Origin: CAIMUS01 sp046347625
Lineage (GTDB): Bacteria > Pseudomonadota > Gammaproteobacteria > Competibacterales > Competibacteraceae
DNA length: 64,000 nt
Reading direction: 5' to 3'
Assembly (NCBI GenBank): GCA_046347625.1
Contig: JAXMFU010000003.1
Span: 62,001-126,000, forward strand
The notes beneath the pieces were generated by a model. It was given only the letters and a program-made list of their open reading frames with translations, was not told the origin of the DNA and made no database searches. Shown one piece after another: positions 8,177 to 17,364 of the stretch. Position numbers and translations under genes: made by a program. Position 1 is the stretch's first letter, and each line of letters opens with the position of its first letter.

Positions 8177-9400
8177 TTATTTTCCGCCAATCTTATCTTT
8201 AAGCAGATCATCGTACACATCTAAGAATTTTTGACCCGCCTTGTCAAGAGAAAAATTTTCCTCTGCCAACTGACGGGATTTACGACCGAAAGCCCGGCAC
8301 AAAACAGGATTAGTGAGCAGGTCCTTCATGCGGACAGCCAGAGTGTGCTTATCGTTGAGAGGGGTGAGAAAACCATTGACACCTTCTGTAATTGATGTTT
8401 CCGGACCACCACAACGGGTACTAACAATGGGCAAGCCACATGCCATAGCTTCAAGAATGACCACACCTAAACCTTCCTCATCGGAGGATAATACAAAAAG
8501 ACTAGCATTCTGGTATAAAGAAATCAATTCATTTTGATTGCACTTAGCGTAATATTGAATAAATGGGGTGATTCCAAACGAGCGGGCAATATCCCAGGCA
8601 GACGGTGGAGGTGGTGACTGGCCAGCCAGAAAAAGTCTTGGTGCATTTGGAAGAATTTGTTTTAATTGATAGTAAGCTTTAAAAAGCAATTCAATATTTT
8701 TACGGGGATCATTAAATCGACCGACTGAAAGAATATAGCTTTCATCAGAACGAGCAGTTCCTTTAGTTTTGAATAAGCTGGTATCAACACCTGGAGGTGC
8801 AAAGATAACTTTTGATGCATCCGCTTTGTGAGATAATAAATCACACATCCACTGATTTTCGACGAGCACTCTATCAACATACTTGAGAGCGCGTATATCC
8901 ATGTACTCAGTAATGCGTGTCATATTACGAAACCATAAACCATATAAACCTGTTTCTTCTAAAAGTCGTTTACGTCTTTCAATGGAGGTTAGTGTGGCAA
9001 CTTGTAAAACCACAGGTTGATTAACGTATTTCGCAACCAATGCCCAAGCTGGAGAGCCAGCAACAACTTGAATAAGATCATAATTATTCAATAAAGCAGT
9101 TAATTTACTCCGTGGATGATAACGTTGAAATTCAAATTCGGTAAACAGTGCCCCTACATGACGAAAAGGCTTACCATTCCAAAAATCATCCACTACTTTT
9201 ATTCCATCCAGCCATGTTCTTGGTGAAACAAGTCGTACACTGGCATTATCATGGGATGACATGGGTATCGATATATATTCAGCCGTGTATTTGGAAGAGT
9301 TATGGATGGCCTGATAAATAAAGGAGGCTACGGCTGGAATTCCACCCCTATCGGTCAGATTGGGCACTACAATTGCGATTTTTGGTAATTTAGTAATCAT
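8177..9400 (-). CDS. Glycosyltransferase family 4
   Basis: A 407-residue GT-B protein. The N-terminus IAIVVPNLTDRGGIPAV is the usual GT4 nucleotide-fold start. The C-terminal half has YILSVGRFNDPRKNIELL and the donor-binding SDEEGLGVVILEAMACGLPI (EX7E) with a GGPETSITEG loop. It probably adds one residue of the repeat unit on the cytoplasmic face of the membrane. It lies upstream of the other GT4 gene at 6.6-7.9 kb and downstream of an hldE remnant, all on the same strand. Confidence 0.88.
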   Translation of the reverse strand: MITKLPKIAIVVPNLTDRGGIPAVASFIYQAIHNSSKYTAEYISIPMSSHDNASVRLVSPRTWLDGIKVVDDFWNGKPFRHVGALFTEFEFQRYHPRSKLTALLNNYDLIQVVAGSPAWALVAKYVNQPVVLQVATLTSIERRKRLLEETGLYGLWFRNMTRITEYMDIRALKYVDRVLVENQWMCDLLSHKADASKVIFAPPGVDTSLFKTKGTARSDESYILSVGRFNDPRKNIELLFKAYYQLKQILPNAPRLFLAGQSPPPPSAWDIARSFGITPFIQYYAKCNQNELISLYQNASLFVLSSDEEGLGVVILEAMACGLPIVSTRCGGPETSITEGVNGFLTPLNDKHTLAVRMKDLLTNPVLCRAFGRKSRQLAEENFSLDKAGQKFLDVYDDLLKDKIGGK

Positions 9401-9426
9401 CTACTGGTACTGGACTTTTACAGTAA

Positions 9427-9735
9427 TTAGCTAAACAGGCGCAGCTGGAATGATGGGAAACCGTGCATTTGATAGAATTCACAACGAACTCCGGTGCCAA
9501 CAAGCCGGGGCAGCAGTAACTTGTCGGCCACGTCGTTATTGGTTATTAGGCCAAGTAAGGCTACTTGACCGCCCAGGATCAACACATTCAGAGCCACGTT
9601 GTCAGCCCCACCAGGGCGTTCTTCCACTTGTTCCACCCGTACCACCGGTACAGGTGCCTCCGGAGAGATGCGCAGTGTCGGTCCCTGCCAGTAGCGGTCG
9701 AGCATCACATCACCCACCACCAGGACACGAGCCAT
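9427..9735 (-). pseudogene. hldE: Truncated hldE/rfaE (heptose-7-phosphate kinase N-terminus)
   Basis: The 102 codons align with the first 100 or so residues of HldE: VLVVGDVMLDRYWQGP, then RISPEAPVPVV and a RPGGADNVALN motif (usual form RPGGAANVALN). Everything after the LRL segment is lost, including the kinase active site and the whole adenylyltransferase domain, so no enzyme can be made. Intact HldE has well over 400 residues and makes ADP-heptose for LPS core. The fragment implies that an end of an hldE gene was brought in or left behind when the locus was rearranged; a functional copy is expected elsewhere. Confidence 0.85.
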
Positions 9736-9806
9736 ACTGAATCAGGTATGTGTAGGTTCATTGAAGAGTCTATTTTACAGGTCGACAAGAATCAAGGGCA
9801 TATTGT

Positions 9807-11003
9807 TTACAACTTTAAAGCACTGCTATGTAAACCTAACGCAGTTATTGCCGATTTTAATCCTTCACCATGGGCTAATCTTTGTGAATTGACAGCAATC
9901 TCCCTTGAGTTTCTGCTAAATCTTTTTCTTAACTCAGGAGTATTGATTAAATATTTTAAGTAGTATGACAAAGATTTGATATCACCGCAGGGATAAACAA
10001 AACCGTTGCGTCCAGGTTGAACATCATCACAAGGACCGTAGCTACCACACCGATCACTTAAAAGAATCGGGCAGCCCATGTAACTGGCTTCACTTATGGC
10101 AAGAGAATGCCGATCAACTTCAGATGGGTGGAGATATATGTCGGTAGCTAGATAATATTTAGGCAGATCTACTGGTTGGACAAAACCTGTGAATATTACC
10201 TGATGCTTTTTATTAATACTCTTACTTAACTGTACAAGTTGCTCTTGATCAGATCCTGATCCTATAATCAATGCAGTAATTGGCTTTTTTGTATCTTCAA
10301 GTTCATATAATGCATCAATAATATCTTTTTGTCTTTTCCATGGTACCAGCTTTCCTACAACAGCAACAATAATATTATCCTCGGGAATCCGATGCTTAGT
10401 AGTAATTGCATGACGATAATGCTTTTTGTCCGCAATAAACTGGTCAAAATAATCTCGATTTATAGGAAAAGGGGACCTGAATAATCTGTACGGTTCAACA
10501 CCATAAAATTGATAGTAGTCTTCATTAGAATCTCCAACAGTAAGAAAACCATCAATTTTACGAAAATAATGAGTTAGAATAATTTTTTTGGTAACTTTTT
10601 TATATAAAGGCCGATGCTGCCTCAGTTCACTGTCCGAAATCATTAGTAATTTTATATTATTTTTCAATCCATAATTAATTGCTCGACGTTGAAGCCTCTG
10701 TATATAACCATAAACAACTATAACATTTGGGCAATATTGATCTAGCTGATCATATAAATCTACGGCATCAATATTATTACTAATGTCAATTTGTTTCCCT
10801 GTATTTAAAAAGACATATGGGAAATTTAATTGTAATCCTTCCCATCGAAAAGTGGCACCAAAATCATGATCAGTGAATGATTCAAGACCGATCGTTGAGG
10901 CAAAAAAAACCATAATTTCCCAATCAGGAAATTCAGCCCAGCTGGCATACATTGGGCAAAAGTGCTGTATAGGATGGGAAATAATTATGGCTATCTTAAT
11001 CAT
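9807..11003 (-). CDS. Glycosyltransferase family 4
   Basis: A 398-residue protein. The N-terminal part, IAIIISHPIQHFCPMYASW, is typical of glycan-cluster transferases that act on a donor strand. The C-terminal part has VAVVGKLVPWKRQKDII, a VIFTGFVQPVDLPKYYLATD stretch and the EX7E-like site VDRHSLAISEASYMGCPI with RNGFVYP after it. It is AT-rich relative to the housekeeping genes, as is the adjoining polymerase gene, consistent with horizontal acquisition. Substrates unknown. Confidence 0.85.
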   Translation of the reverse strand: MIKIAIIISHPIQHFCPMYASWAEFPDWEIMVFFASTIGLESFTDHDFGATFRWEGLQLNFPYVFLNTGKQIDISNNIDAVDLYDQLDQYCPNVIVVYGYIQRLQRRAINYGLKNNIKLLMISDSELRQHRPLYKKVTKKIILTHYFRKIDGFLTVGDSNEDYYQFYGVEPYRLFRSPFPINRDYFDQFIADKKHYRHAITTKHRIPEDNIIVAVVGKLVPWKRQKDIIDALYELEDTKKPITALIIGSGSDQEQLVQLSKSINKKHQVIFTGFVQPVDLPKYYLATDIYLHPSEVDRHSLAISEASYMGCPILLSDRCGSYGPCDDVQPGRNGFVYPCGDIKSLSYYLKYLINTPELRKRFSRNSREIAVNSQRLAHGEGLKSAITALGLHSSALKL

Positions 11004-11129
11004 TGCGCTGCCTTAAATAATAAAAAATAGTAAAATATAACTTTTGCTCTTAAATATTTACAACCAGGATCACATTTTAACAACTTTATTGTTGACATAC
11101 AATAAATAGTAAAAAGGAATAGTAAAAGT

Positions 11130-12593
11130 TTAGTGCTTTCTACGAAGCTTATAAAAAATAAAATAAAGAACTATAAAATTTAATATAACCCCAATGATGA
11201 GTCCACTAAATACTTCAACAAATCTTGTCTCTATTGCTCTGGCATTTATAATTCCTAATAAAACCAGTGGAAGAAAAACAAAAGCCCGATTTTTCACTGT
11301 TATTAACACTAAACGTGTAGCAATAGCAAGAAGTACACCTATTATTGCCGCAGTTAGTACCACCATACCCCAGCCTCCATTGAAATAGGCATCTCCAAAC
11401 GTTGATACTCCTGTTGACGTGGTCGATGTACCCATTACTCTCATACTAAATTCTATTCCTGCATTTGTTATAATTGGTTTATCAGGATAAACGAACCTAG
11501 GGATAAATGTCCATAGAAAATACTTGCTAATATTGTCACTAGGTTGACCTTTATCATATTCATTCATAGCGTAAGCCTGAAAGTTTGCTAAATATAATCT
11601 TATCCACCAACCTTGCTTTAAATCTTCAGTATTAGAAATCTCTTCTTGATTTTCTAGGTACTTAATTAAAATAGCAAGGTTCTGATTAAACGAATTACTA
11701 CCTATTTCCGAGGTTTGAGTTCGGCCCCAGTTAACAAACGGCAATATCCATAAATAAGCTATCGATATAATGATCAACGCTAAAAGAGTAATTTTGAGTT
11801 TTGGTTTTGCCATAACATATCCAATTAAAATACACATTGGTGTCGTTAAAAATGACAGCTTGGAAAAAGAGAGAAGCCCTGTTAATAACTCAGGAAGACT
11901 GACTAAGACCAATATAACCAGATATTTTTTCCCTTTACCTGAAAAAAACAAATATGATAATAGTAGTAGAGATACTGAGGTAAGTTCACCCAGCTGAGAA
12001 AAGACAACAGGAATAGTAATACGAGATGAACTATATAAGTTTGGTAGTAATATAAGGTATTTTACTGTAAATCCAACTATAAGGAAAGCTAGAGCTGCAA
12101 AAGTAGCTTCGGAATCGTGATTACGCTGTTGTAATCTTTTATTTAATATTATAAATTTAAATTTCTTGATTACTATAGCAAAAGGAATACAGGTAGCTAA
12201 TGTTCCTATAATATTTAATAAATTAGTTCGATATAATTCATAGGAGCTTGGTTGATATGGTAAGTTAATATATTCTATTGATTCAGAATCTCCAAAAGTA
12301 AATATAAGGGGACCAAATCCAAAATTTATTGCTGAAAAAACCAAATAGAAAAAAAATGGTGTAAATAAAATGATAAAATTATCTTTGAGTAACTGGTAAC
12401 AGCTTAAGCAACAAATAAAAAGAAAAACCAAAGGTCCAAACCAATTGACAAAATTAAAAATGTTATCAGAAATATTTAAGACTTTGCTTAATAATTCTGC
12501 TAGCAAATAAAAAATATATAAGAAAGTTAAATTATGAACTAGCTTCTCTACAGTATGTAGATTAATAGTAGATTTTTCGAGCATAGATAACAC
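11130..12593 (-). CDS. Wzy-like O-antigen/oligosaccharide repeat-unit polymerase
   Basis: A 487-residue, highly hydrophobic protein with roughly ten to twelve predicted membrane helices and one long periplasmic loop in the second half (about residues 290-400, containing NQNLAILIKYLENQEE and a region ending in STFGDAYFNGGWG). The YFNGGWG segment after the loop is common in Wzy/EpsG-type polymerases. It would join lipid-linked repeat units at the periplasmic face in a Wzx/Wzy pathway, in agreement with two wzx genes in the same locus. Strongly AT-rich, as usual for wzy. Sequence families are too divergent for a specific linkage call. Confidence 0.75.
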   Translation of the reverse strand: MLSMLEKSTINLHTVEKLVHNLTFLYIFYLLAELLSKVLNISDNIFNFVNWFGPLVFLFICCLSCYQLLKDNFIILFTPFFFYLVFSAINFGFGPLIFTFGDSESIEYINLPYQPSSYELYRTNLLNIIGTLATCIPFAIVIKKFKFIILNKRLQQRNHDSEATFAALAFLIVGFTVKYLILLPNLYSSSRITIPVVFSQLGELTSVSLLLLSYLFFSGKGKKYLVILVLVSLPELLTGLLSFSKLSFLTTPMCILIGYVMAKPKLKITLLALIIISIAYLWILPFVNWGRTQTSEIGSNSFNQNLAILIKYLENQEEISNTEDLKQGWWIRLYLANFQAYAMNEYDKGQPSDNISKYFLWTFIPRFVYPDKPIITNAGIEFSMRVMGTSTTSTGVSTFGDAYFNGGWGMVVLTAAIIGVLLAIATRLVLITVKNRAFVFLPLVLLGIINARAIETRFVEVFSGLIIGVILNFIVLYFIFYKLRRKH

Positions 12594-12618
12594 TTAAGTG
12601 TCTACTAAATGATAGGAG

Positions 12619-13686
12619 CTATACCATCTCCGAATTAAGATCTATTTTCTCTCTAACCTTCGTAAGCATCCAGCGTATTCTACTGGGATAATCATAACCT
12701 GAGCGGATGCAGCGCTCTCTTCCTGCTGCTGCAATTTTCTTTCTTAAATTATCATGCTGTAAGTAAAATCGAGTTTTATCGATTAACTCCGCTGTTGAGC
12801 TAAAAAACTCAGCCTCTTTGCCTTCTGCAAATAACTCAAGATGCTCATCGGTGCGCTCGGCTAACATAAAGGTACCACAGGCAGGAATTTCGATGCTGCG
12901 GGTTGTCTGTCGGTCTCGATTTATTTTGCGTAAAAAACAAAGTGCAATATCAGAAGAGCAAATCGCTTTTGCATAATCATCACTCCATAACAATTTACTT
13001 TCTACAATTAGATTAGGATGTCTATTTACCCAACTAGATCGGGACTGCCAACCCCAAGCCCTGACTTTTACTCCTGAAGATGCTAATGCAAGCATTTTTT
13101 CAGCTCGATCATACTCCCAGGCTCCAATAAAACCAACTGGGCTGCCTAAGGCAATACGTTCTTCTTGTGTTATAGAAATAGGACGATGTGTTTCCGGATC
13201 AAAGGCATTGCCAACAAATATAGGGCATTTAGCCCCCATTGCCCTTAATTCAGCTACATTATATGTTTTAGTTGTAAAGTAAACATCATAAAGATGAAGC
13301 CCGTTAAGCCAATATCTGGATTGACTATGCCGCTGTACCATATCATCTGGACTATAACCGATAATAATTGTTTTAGAATTTAGTCGTTTAATTGCCCGTA
13401 GTGTATCAGGCCAGATTACTAATCCTTTATCTATCCAAACAATATCTGGTCTGTATTGTTCAACAGCGGCTTCCAGTTTTTGATTAATCTTCCATATATC
13501 TATTGGATAACCCAGTTTACTCATAACTCGGTCAGCTAAGCGTACGCCTCTTTTATTTATCTGATGTGGTTCAGTATCGACTGGTAATAATTTATGGCCT
13601 AATTTTTCAAGGGCACGCATCCTCATCAAACATGTACTTCCTTGCCATAGGGACCCTATATATAATATATGCAGTATCTGATTCAT
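12619..13686 (-). CDS. CgeB-like glycosyltransferase
   Basis: A 355-residue protein that begins HILYIGSLWQGSTCLMR, close to CgeB-type and DUF3880 proteins. The C-terminal Glyco_trans_1_2 region shows RSIEIPACGTFMLAERTDEH, followed by EAEFFSSTAELIDK. These are GT-B enzymes found in surface-glycan and flagellin-glycan loci. The gene overlaps the preceding methyltransferase stop by 4 bp (ATGA), so the two are coupled. Substrates cannot be inferred. Confidence 0.8.
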   Translation of the reverse strand: MNQILHILYIGSLWQGSTCLMRMRALEKLGHKLLPVDTEPHQINKRGVRLADRVMSKLGYPIDIWKINQKLEAAVEQYRPDIVWIDKGLVIWPDTLRAIKRLNSKTIIIGYSPDDMVQRHSQSRYWLNGLHLYDVYFTTKTYNVAELRAMGAKCPIFVGNAFDPETHRPISITQEERIALGSPVGFIGAWEYDRAEKMLALASSGVKVRAWGWQSRSSWVNRHPNLIVESKLLWSDDYAKAICSSDIALCFLRKINRDRQTTRSIEIPACGTFMLAERTDEHLELFAEGKEAEFFSSTAELIDKTRFYLQHDNLRKKIAAAGRERCIRSGYDYPSRIRWMLTKVREKIDLNSEMV

Positions 13687-14414
13687 TTCTTGATCGCCGA
13701 TATGATAAAAACACGTGTGAAGATTCTGTTACTGACAGTCCCAATTTCAGCCAGATTCCAGATGCTTAACATCAAACGAATAAATTGCCACACAGCAAAA
13801 CGGATTGTCGATTTCAGGCTATAGCCCCAGGGTACGGGGCCCTGTTCACGTGCCTCTATATCCTGGAAGCCATATAAACGGAGGAGGTAAGTCAACAAGT
13901 TAGGTGTAAAAGCAGTCTCATGAGTAAAGTCACCGTAGCGATAGTATGAACACCAGGGACTTTCTGCATTGGGAGTTTGCAAAATCAAACGACCTCCGTT
14001 CTGCAATGCATCGTAGCAGGCGTTTAGAAATCGCAAAACTTCATCCTTCTTAAAGTGTTCCACAATATCCAATCCTGTGATTAAATCAAATGTATTCTTG
14101 TGTGATTCCAAAAAGTCCACTGCATTTGCTTCAGTGACATCATGAATGACTTGCCGTGCCAAGTTAACTTGTTCCAGGCTGATATCTACACCAGTGACTC
14201 GTGTATAACCTCTCTGCTTGAAGAAATGTAAAAGTTTACCACTACCACAGGCTACATCCACAATGTTTGCCTCTTTGCCGGCAGGCAGCCAGTCACGCAA
14301 GTAATAATCATATCCCTTGGCCCAGCGGGATGCCACATCAAAATCAAAATCAGTCGAGGCATTATGAAAATTGGATGCATAATGCTCATAAATGTGAATT
14401 CTGTAATCTTGCAT
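13683..14414 (-). CDS. Class I SAM-dependent methyltransferase
   Basis: A 243-residue protein with Methyltransf_11/23 features: the loop ANIVDVACGSGKLLHFF is motif I, followed by VTGVDISLEQVNLA and the motif DLITGLDIVEHFKKDEV, then GGRLILQTPNAE. UbiG-like. The product would be a methylated sugar or glycan in the context of this locus. Translation is coupled to the CgeB-like gene through an ATGA overlap. Confidence 0.85.
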   Translation of the reverse strand: MQDYRIHIYEHYASNFHNASTDFDFDVASRWAKGYDYYLRDWLPAGKEANIVDVACGSGKLLHFFKQRGYTRVTGVDISLEQVNLARQVIHDVTEANAVDFLESHKNTFDLITGLDIVEHFKKDEVLRFLNACYDALQNGGRLILQTPNAESPWCSYYRYGDFTHETAFTPNLLTYLLRLYGFQDIEAREQGPVPWGYSLKSTIRFAVWQFIRLMLSIWNLAEIGTVSNRIFTRVFIISAIKK

Positions 14415-14490
14415 CAGTAGCTCTACTTGTTACAATATGCTCAGCATATATGGATGTTGCCAATGAAGATGGCCTTAGCTGCAATAATAA

Positions 14491-15474
14491 TTATTGCCTG
14501 AAATACAGCCGTCTACTCATGTGAACAAAAGCATGGGTTATTGGCAACTTCCGCCTCAGATAAGCACGAAGAATCAACCCTATTCGTCCACCCGAAAAGA
14601 TTACATGTATTATCTCGTTTAAATGAGGGATTTGGCTATTATGCAGACGGTGTAACAAGTTCGACCCAGCAACACGAATTTTAAGCAAGGGTAAAAGATC
14701 TCTTCTTTCCAGTTTTAGCGCATCATCCATTGCCGTTTGTGCATTCTTAAAACTATTTTTTGCCAACACGCCATTCCGCCGCTGAATCTCAACATGGCCA
14801 GCAGCACCACGCGCTATCCACATGCTTACACCCTCCCGATAGTATAACAGTGGCCGGTTAATGTACTCGATTCCACCACACAGAACAGCACGAAACGAAA
14901 GGACCACATCCTCATTTACCGTGCCCTGTGGCAACTCACCAGCTTTTTGCCAAAGCCTGGAAGTCCATGCTGCTGTCGCACCAATGATTCCATACTCATA
15001 TCGCGCCATCATTTCAGCAGTTAATGACTCTATAATGCACCCCTGCTTTACCTCAAGGTTGTTGCCATCCTCGGATATTGCAACATAATCAGAACAAAGC
15101 AGGTCAGCTTTTCTTCCAGCCTTTAACCATACATTGACCACCGTTCCTGTACGTTGCGGCATTGAGATATCATCACCTGCAGCAACGATGATTAGATCAC
15201 CTTTTACCAATCTCATTACTCTATTTATATGTCCCCCTATTCCCTGGTTTGACTCGTTCCGATTGAGAACAATTTGATGCGGACCTTCATAAGATCTTGC
15301 CATTTCCTTCATGTATTCAAACGTTCGATCCGATGAGCAATCATCTGACAGGATGATTTGCAACGGCGAATAAGTTTGCGCTAGCGCCCCTTCTACAGCT
15401 TCACGAATGAAGCGCTCCTGATTATAAGCAAACAATGCAAAGGTCACCAGCGGACGTTCTTGATTATCAGCCAT
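14491..15474 (-). CDS. Glycosyltransferase family 2 (GT-A)
   Basis: A 327-residue protein starting MADNQERPLVTF; a slightly longer in-frame start exists but is composed of the end of a flippase remnant, so I chose ATG 15474. GT2 hallmarks are ALFAYNQERFIREAV, LSDDCSSDRTFEYM and the VAAGDDISMP DXD-type site. Its first codons overlap the last codons of a wzx remnant (GTTCATGGCTGA). The same wzx-end/GT2-start junction recurs at 18.4 and 21.25 kb, showing that this gene's 5' end has been a recombination point. Confidence 0.87.
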   Translation of the reverse strand: MADNQERPLVTFALFAYNQERFIREAVEGALAQTYSPLQIILSDDCSSDRTFEYMKEMARSYEGPHQIVLNRNESNQGIGGHINRVMRLVKGDLIIVAAGDDISMPQRTGTVVNVWLKAGRKADLLCSDYVAISEDGNNLEVKQGCIIESLTAEMMARYEYGIIGATAAWTSRLWQKAGELPQGTVNEDVVLSFRAVLCGGIEYINRPLLYYREGVSMWIARGAAGHVEIQRRNGVLAKNSFKNAQTAMDDALKLERRDLLPLLKIRVAGSNLLHRLHNSQIPHLNEIIHVIFSGGRIGLILRAYLRRKLPITHAFVHMSRRLYFRQ

Positions 15475-15507
15475 GAACCACACCTTTTTTCTCGACAACC
15501 CATCGAA
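15455..15507. repeat. wzx-end/GT2-start junction repeat, copy 1
   Basis: A 53-bp segment spanning the last wzx codons and the GT2 start, nearly identical to copies at 18419-18471 and 21246-21298, all in the same orientation. This is the copy attached to the complete GT2 gene. Similarity extends further on both sides, into GT2 sequence shared with copy 2 and into wzx sequence shared with copy 3. Confidence 0.85.
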
Positions 15508-15637
15508 TACGAGCAGCGGTCTGCCCCAGCCGTCCTCCCACCTGTGTCAACAGACTGAGTCGGTAAAGACTGTAGCCGCTCAAGCCCACCACCAGCACCA
15601 TAGCCATGCGATACATCCACTCCACCGAGACTCCAAC
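15467..15637 (-). pseudogene. 3' remnant of a wzx flippase gene
   Basis: The last 56 codons correspond closely to the C-terminus of the flippase at 21257-22768, including LVVGLSGYSLY, LLTQVGGRLGQ and the final EKKGVVHG. Nothing upstream of this belongs to wzx; it runs directly into a different remnant. Evidence of a deletion or recombination that replaced the rest of the gene. Confidence 0.85.
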
Positions 15638-15639
15638 CA

Positions 15640-15775
15640 CTATCCTCCTATAGGCTCGCTTGGATGAGCAGCAGCGCGAAGCCTGCGGGCCCCTTAGCAG
15701 CCAAGGAAGCCACAGCTTCGTCCTACCACTGCATTTTTCGCCATTCATTATAATCGAAACGTTTGCAATTGACGA
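15640..15775 (-). pseudogene. Decayed copy of the putative antitoxin gene at 20854-21072
   Basis: Reverse-strand sequence matches the C-terminal half of the small protein encoded at 20854-21072 (VNRERFDYTEWRK and VASLAAK equivalents). An in-frame stop falls after the KMQW segment and the frame shifts near the end. No intact product is possible. Confidence 0.75.
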
Positions 15776-15828
15776 GAACAATAAGCCGCTTGGTTTTCAT
15801 TATAGCATTAACCTCAATCCACCTGATT

Positions 15829-17313
15829 TCAAATGAATCGCCTGAGCAAGTGGCCCAATCGCCCACCCAACGCAGTTATGCACACTAATTTCCTCAGGGT
15901 ATACAGACCCATGCCCAGTGCCAGCAGCAAGCCTACTCCAGCAGCTAGTCCTTCATGCCACCACGCCAGCAGGCAGATAAACGCCCCAGACGCTAGCAAC
16001 ATCGTCAATAACAGCAAATTATACCGGCGGTAGTAAAAACCGTTGATTCTATAAGTAATTAGGCAGTTAATGATAAATCCTAGCCAATAACAGATGAAAA
16101 AGGCAATTCCAGTAATTTCCAAACCTAACCGCGGTAACCCAACCCAGATCAGCAACAGATAGCTTCCAAACCAGAAGGACTGTGTGCAGAAAAATAAAGT
16201 GCGCTCTGCTCTTGCGATCAGAATAAACCCCATCGGCCAACTCACCACTTTGAGAATATCGCCCATGATTTGCCAGCGCAGAATAATGACTGCATTGGCA
16301 AACTTTTCTGAGTATAACAACTGAATAATCCAAGGGGCCAAGGCCAGCATCGCCAGTATCACCGGACCAGCCAGTAACAGACCTACCTCAGCCTGTTCAT
16401 CGACTAGCCTGTTAGCGCGGGACCGATCACCAATCGCTTCAGTCAGACGCGGATAATAATCCGCTCCCATTGCTCCCAGAACAAAGTCGATATATTGCAT
16501 TGAAATGGCCCAGGCTGCCTGAAACTGACCGGTTGCCTCCAGGCCAAGATCACGAGTAATCAAAGCACGCACTACTAACTGTACTGCACTGGGCATCAGT
16601 GCCGTGACCATGAACACCACACCAAGCGCAAGCAGCAAACGCCATTGGGATAGCAACTGACCCAGATCCGCTGTGGCGACCGCTGGACGAGGCAAGCGTA
16701 CCGCATAGATGCTGGCCACTACCACATTCATTGCTGGACCAAGCAAAACATAGGGCAGCACTCCAGCTTCGCCGTACTGCCATATCGCCAGAATCCCGCC
16801 GATGGTTCCCAATAATCCCCCTAACACAGATACCTGCGCCAGGTCACCGATGCGGCGCATACCTTGCAGCAGCGCAGTCTGAGAACCGGCAATTAAAGAT
16901 AATAAGACGCCTATCCCCAGCCAGCCGATTTGGCCACTTCGGCTGACGTCGTCATCGAATACCCACCGGGCAATAGGTTCACGCAGCCACCATAGTGCTG
17001 CCCCACCCAAGGCCCCTAGTCCCAGATTGGCTGTCCATAAGGCCCGGCGCACACGGGCTAGCGTTTGCGAGTCACCCTTGGAGGCGGCCAGTTGCCTTAC
17101 GCCACTGGTACCCAAGCCCATGCCAGCCAGCGTCGAGGTGGTACTCATTACTGCATTTAGCAGTCCCATCAGACCCATCCCAGTAGGGCCGAGCAACACG
17201 GCAAGTACCTTGACTCGCATCATGCCAATCAAGATATTGATGATCGACGCCCCGCCGATAATTGAACTGGAGCGCAGAATCTGGCGATAAGAATGTTGCT
17301 GCGATTCACTCAA
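15829..17313 (-). CDS. Wzx-type polysaccharide flippase (MOP superfamily), copy 1
   Basis: A 494-residue multi-pass membrane protein with the Wzx/RfbX pattern of 12-14 helices. It begins with SYRQILRSSSIIGGASIIN, followed by VKVLAVLLGPTGMGLMGL, the typical first helices of the family. It is clearly paralogous to the 503-residue flippase at 21257-22768. It moves lipid-linked repeat units from the cytoplasmic to the periplasmic face for Wzy polymerisation. Having two flippases in one locus is unusual; either two different units are exported or one copy arrived by cassette duplication. Confidence 0.9.
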   Translation of the reverse strand: MSESQQHSYRQILRSSSIIGGASIINILIGMMRVKVLAVLLGPTGMGLMGLLNAVMSTTSTLAGMGLGTSGVRQLAASKGDSQTLARVRRALWTANLGLGALGGAALWWLREPIARWVFDDDVSRSGQIGWLGIGVLLSLIAGSQTALLQGMRRIGDLAQVSVLGGLLGTIGGILAIWQYGEAGVLPYVLLGPAMNVVVASIYAVRLPRPAVATADLGQLLSQWRLLLALGVVFMVTALMPSAVQLVVRALITRDLGLEATGQFQAAWAISMQYIDFVLGAMGADYYPRLTEAIGDRSRANRLVDEQAEVGLLLAGPVILAMLALAPWIIQLLYSEKFANAVIILRWQIMGDILKVVSWPMGFILIARAERTLFFCTQSFWFGSYLLLIWVGLPRLGLEITGIAFFICYWLGFIINCLITYRINGFYYRRYNLLLLTMLLASGAFICLLAWWHEGLAAGVGLLLALGMGLYTLRKLVCITALGGRLGHLLRRFI

Positions 17314-17364
17314 AAAGCCAGCTCCTTTAGCTGAATAACAACCTTTTAGAAAACCAAATAAGTA

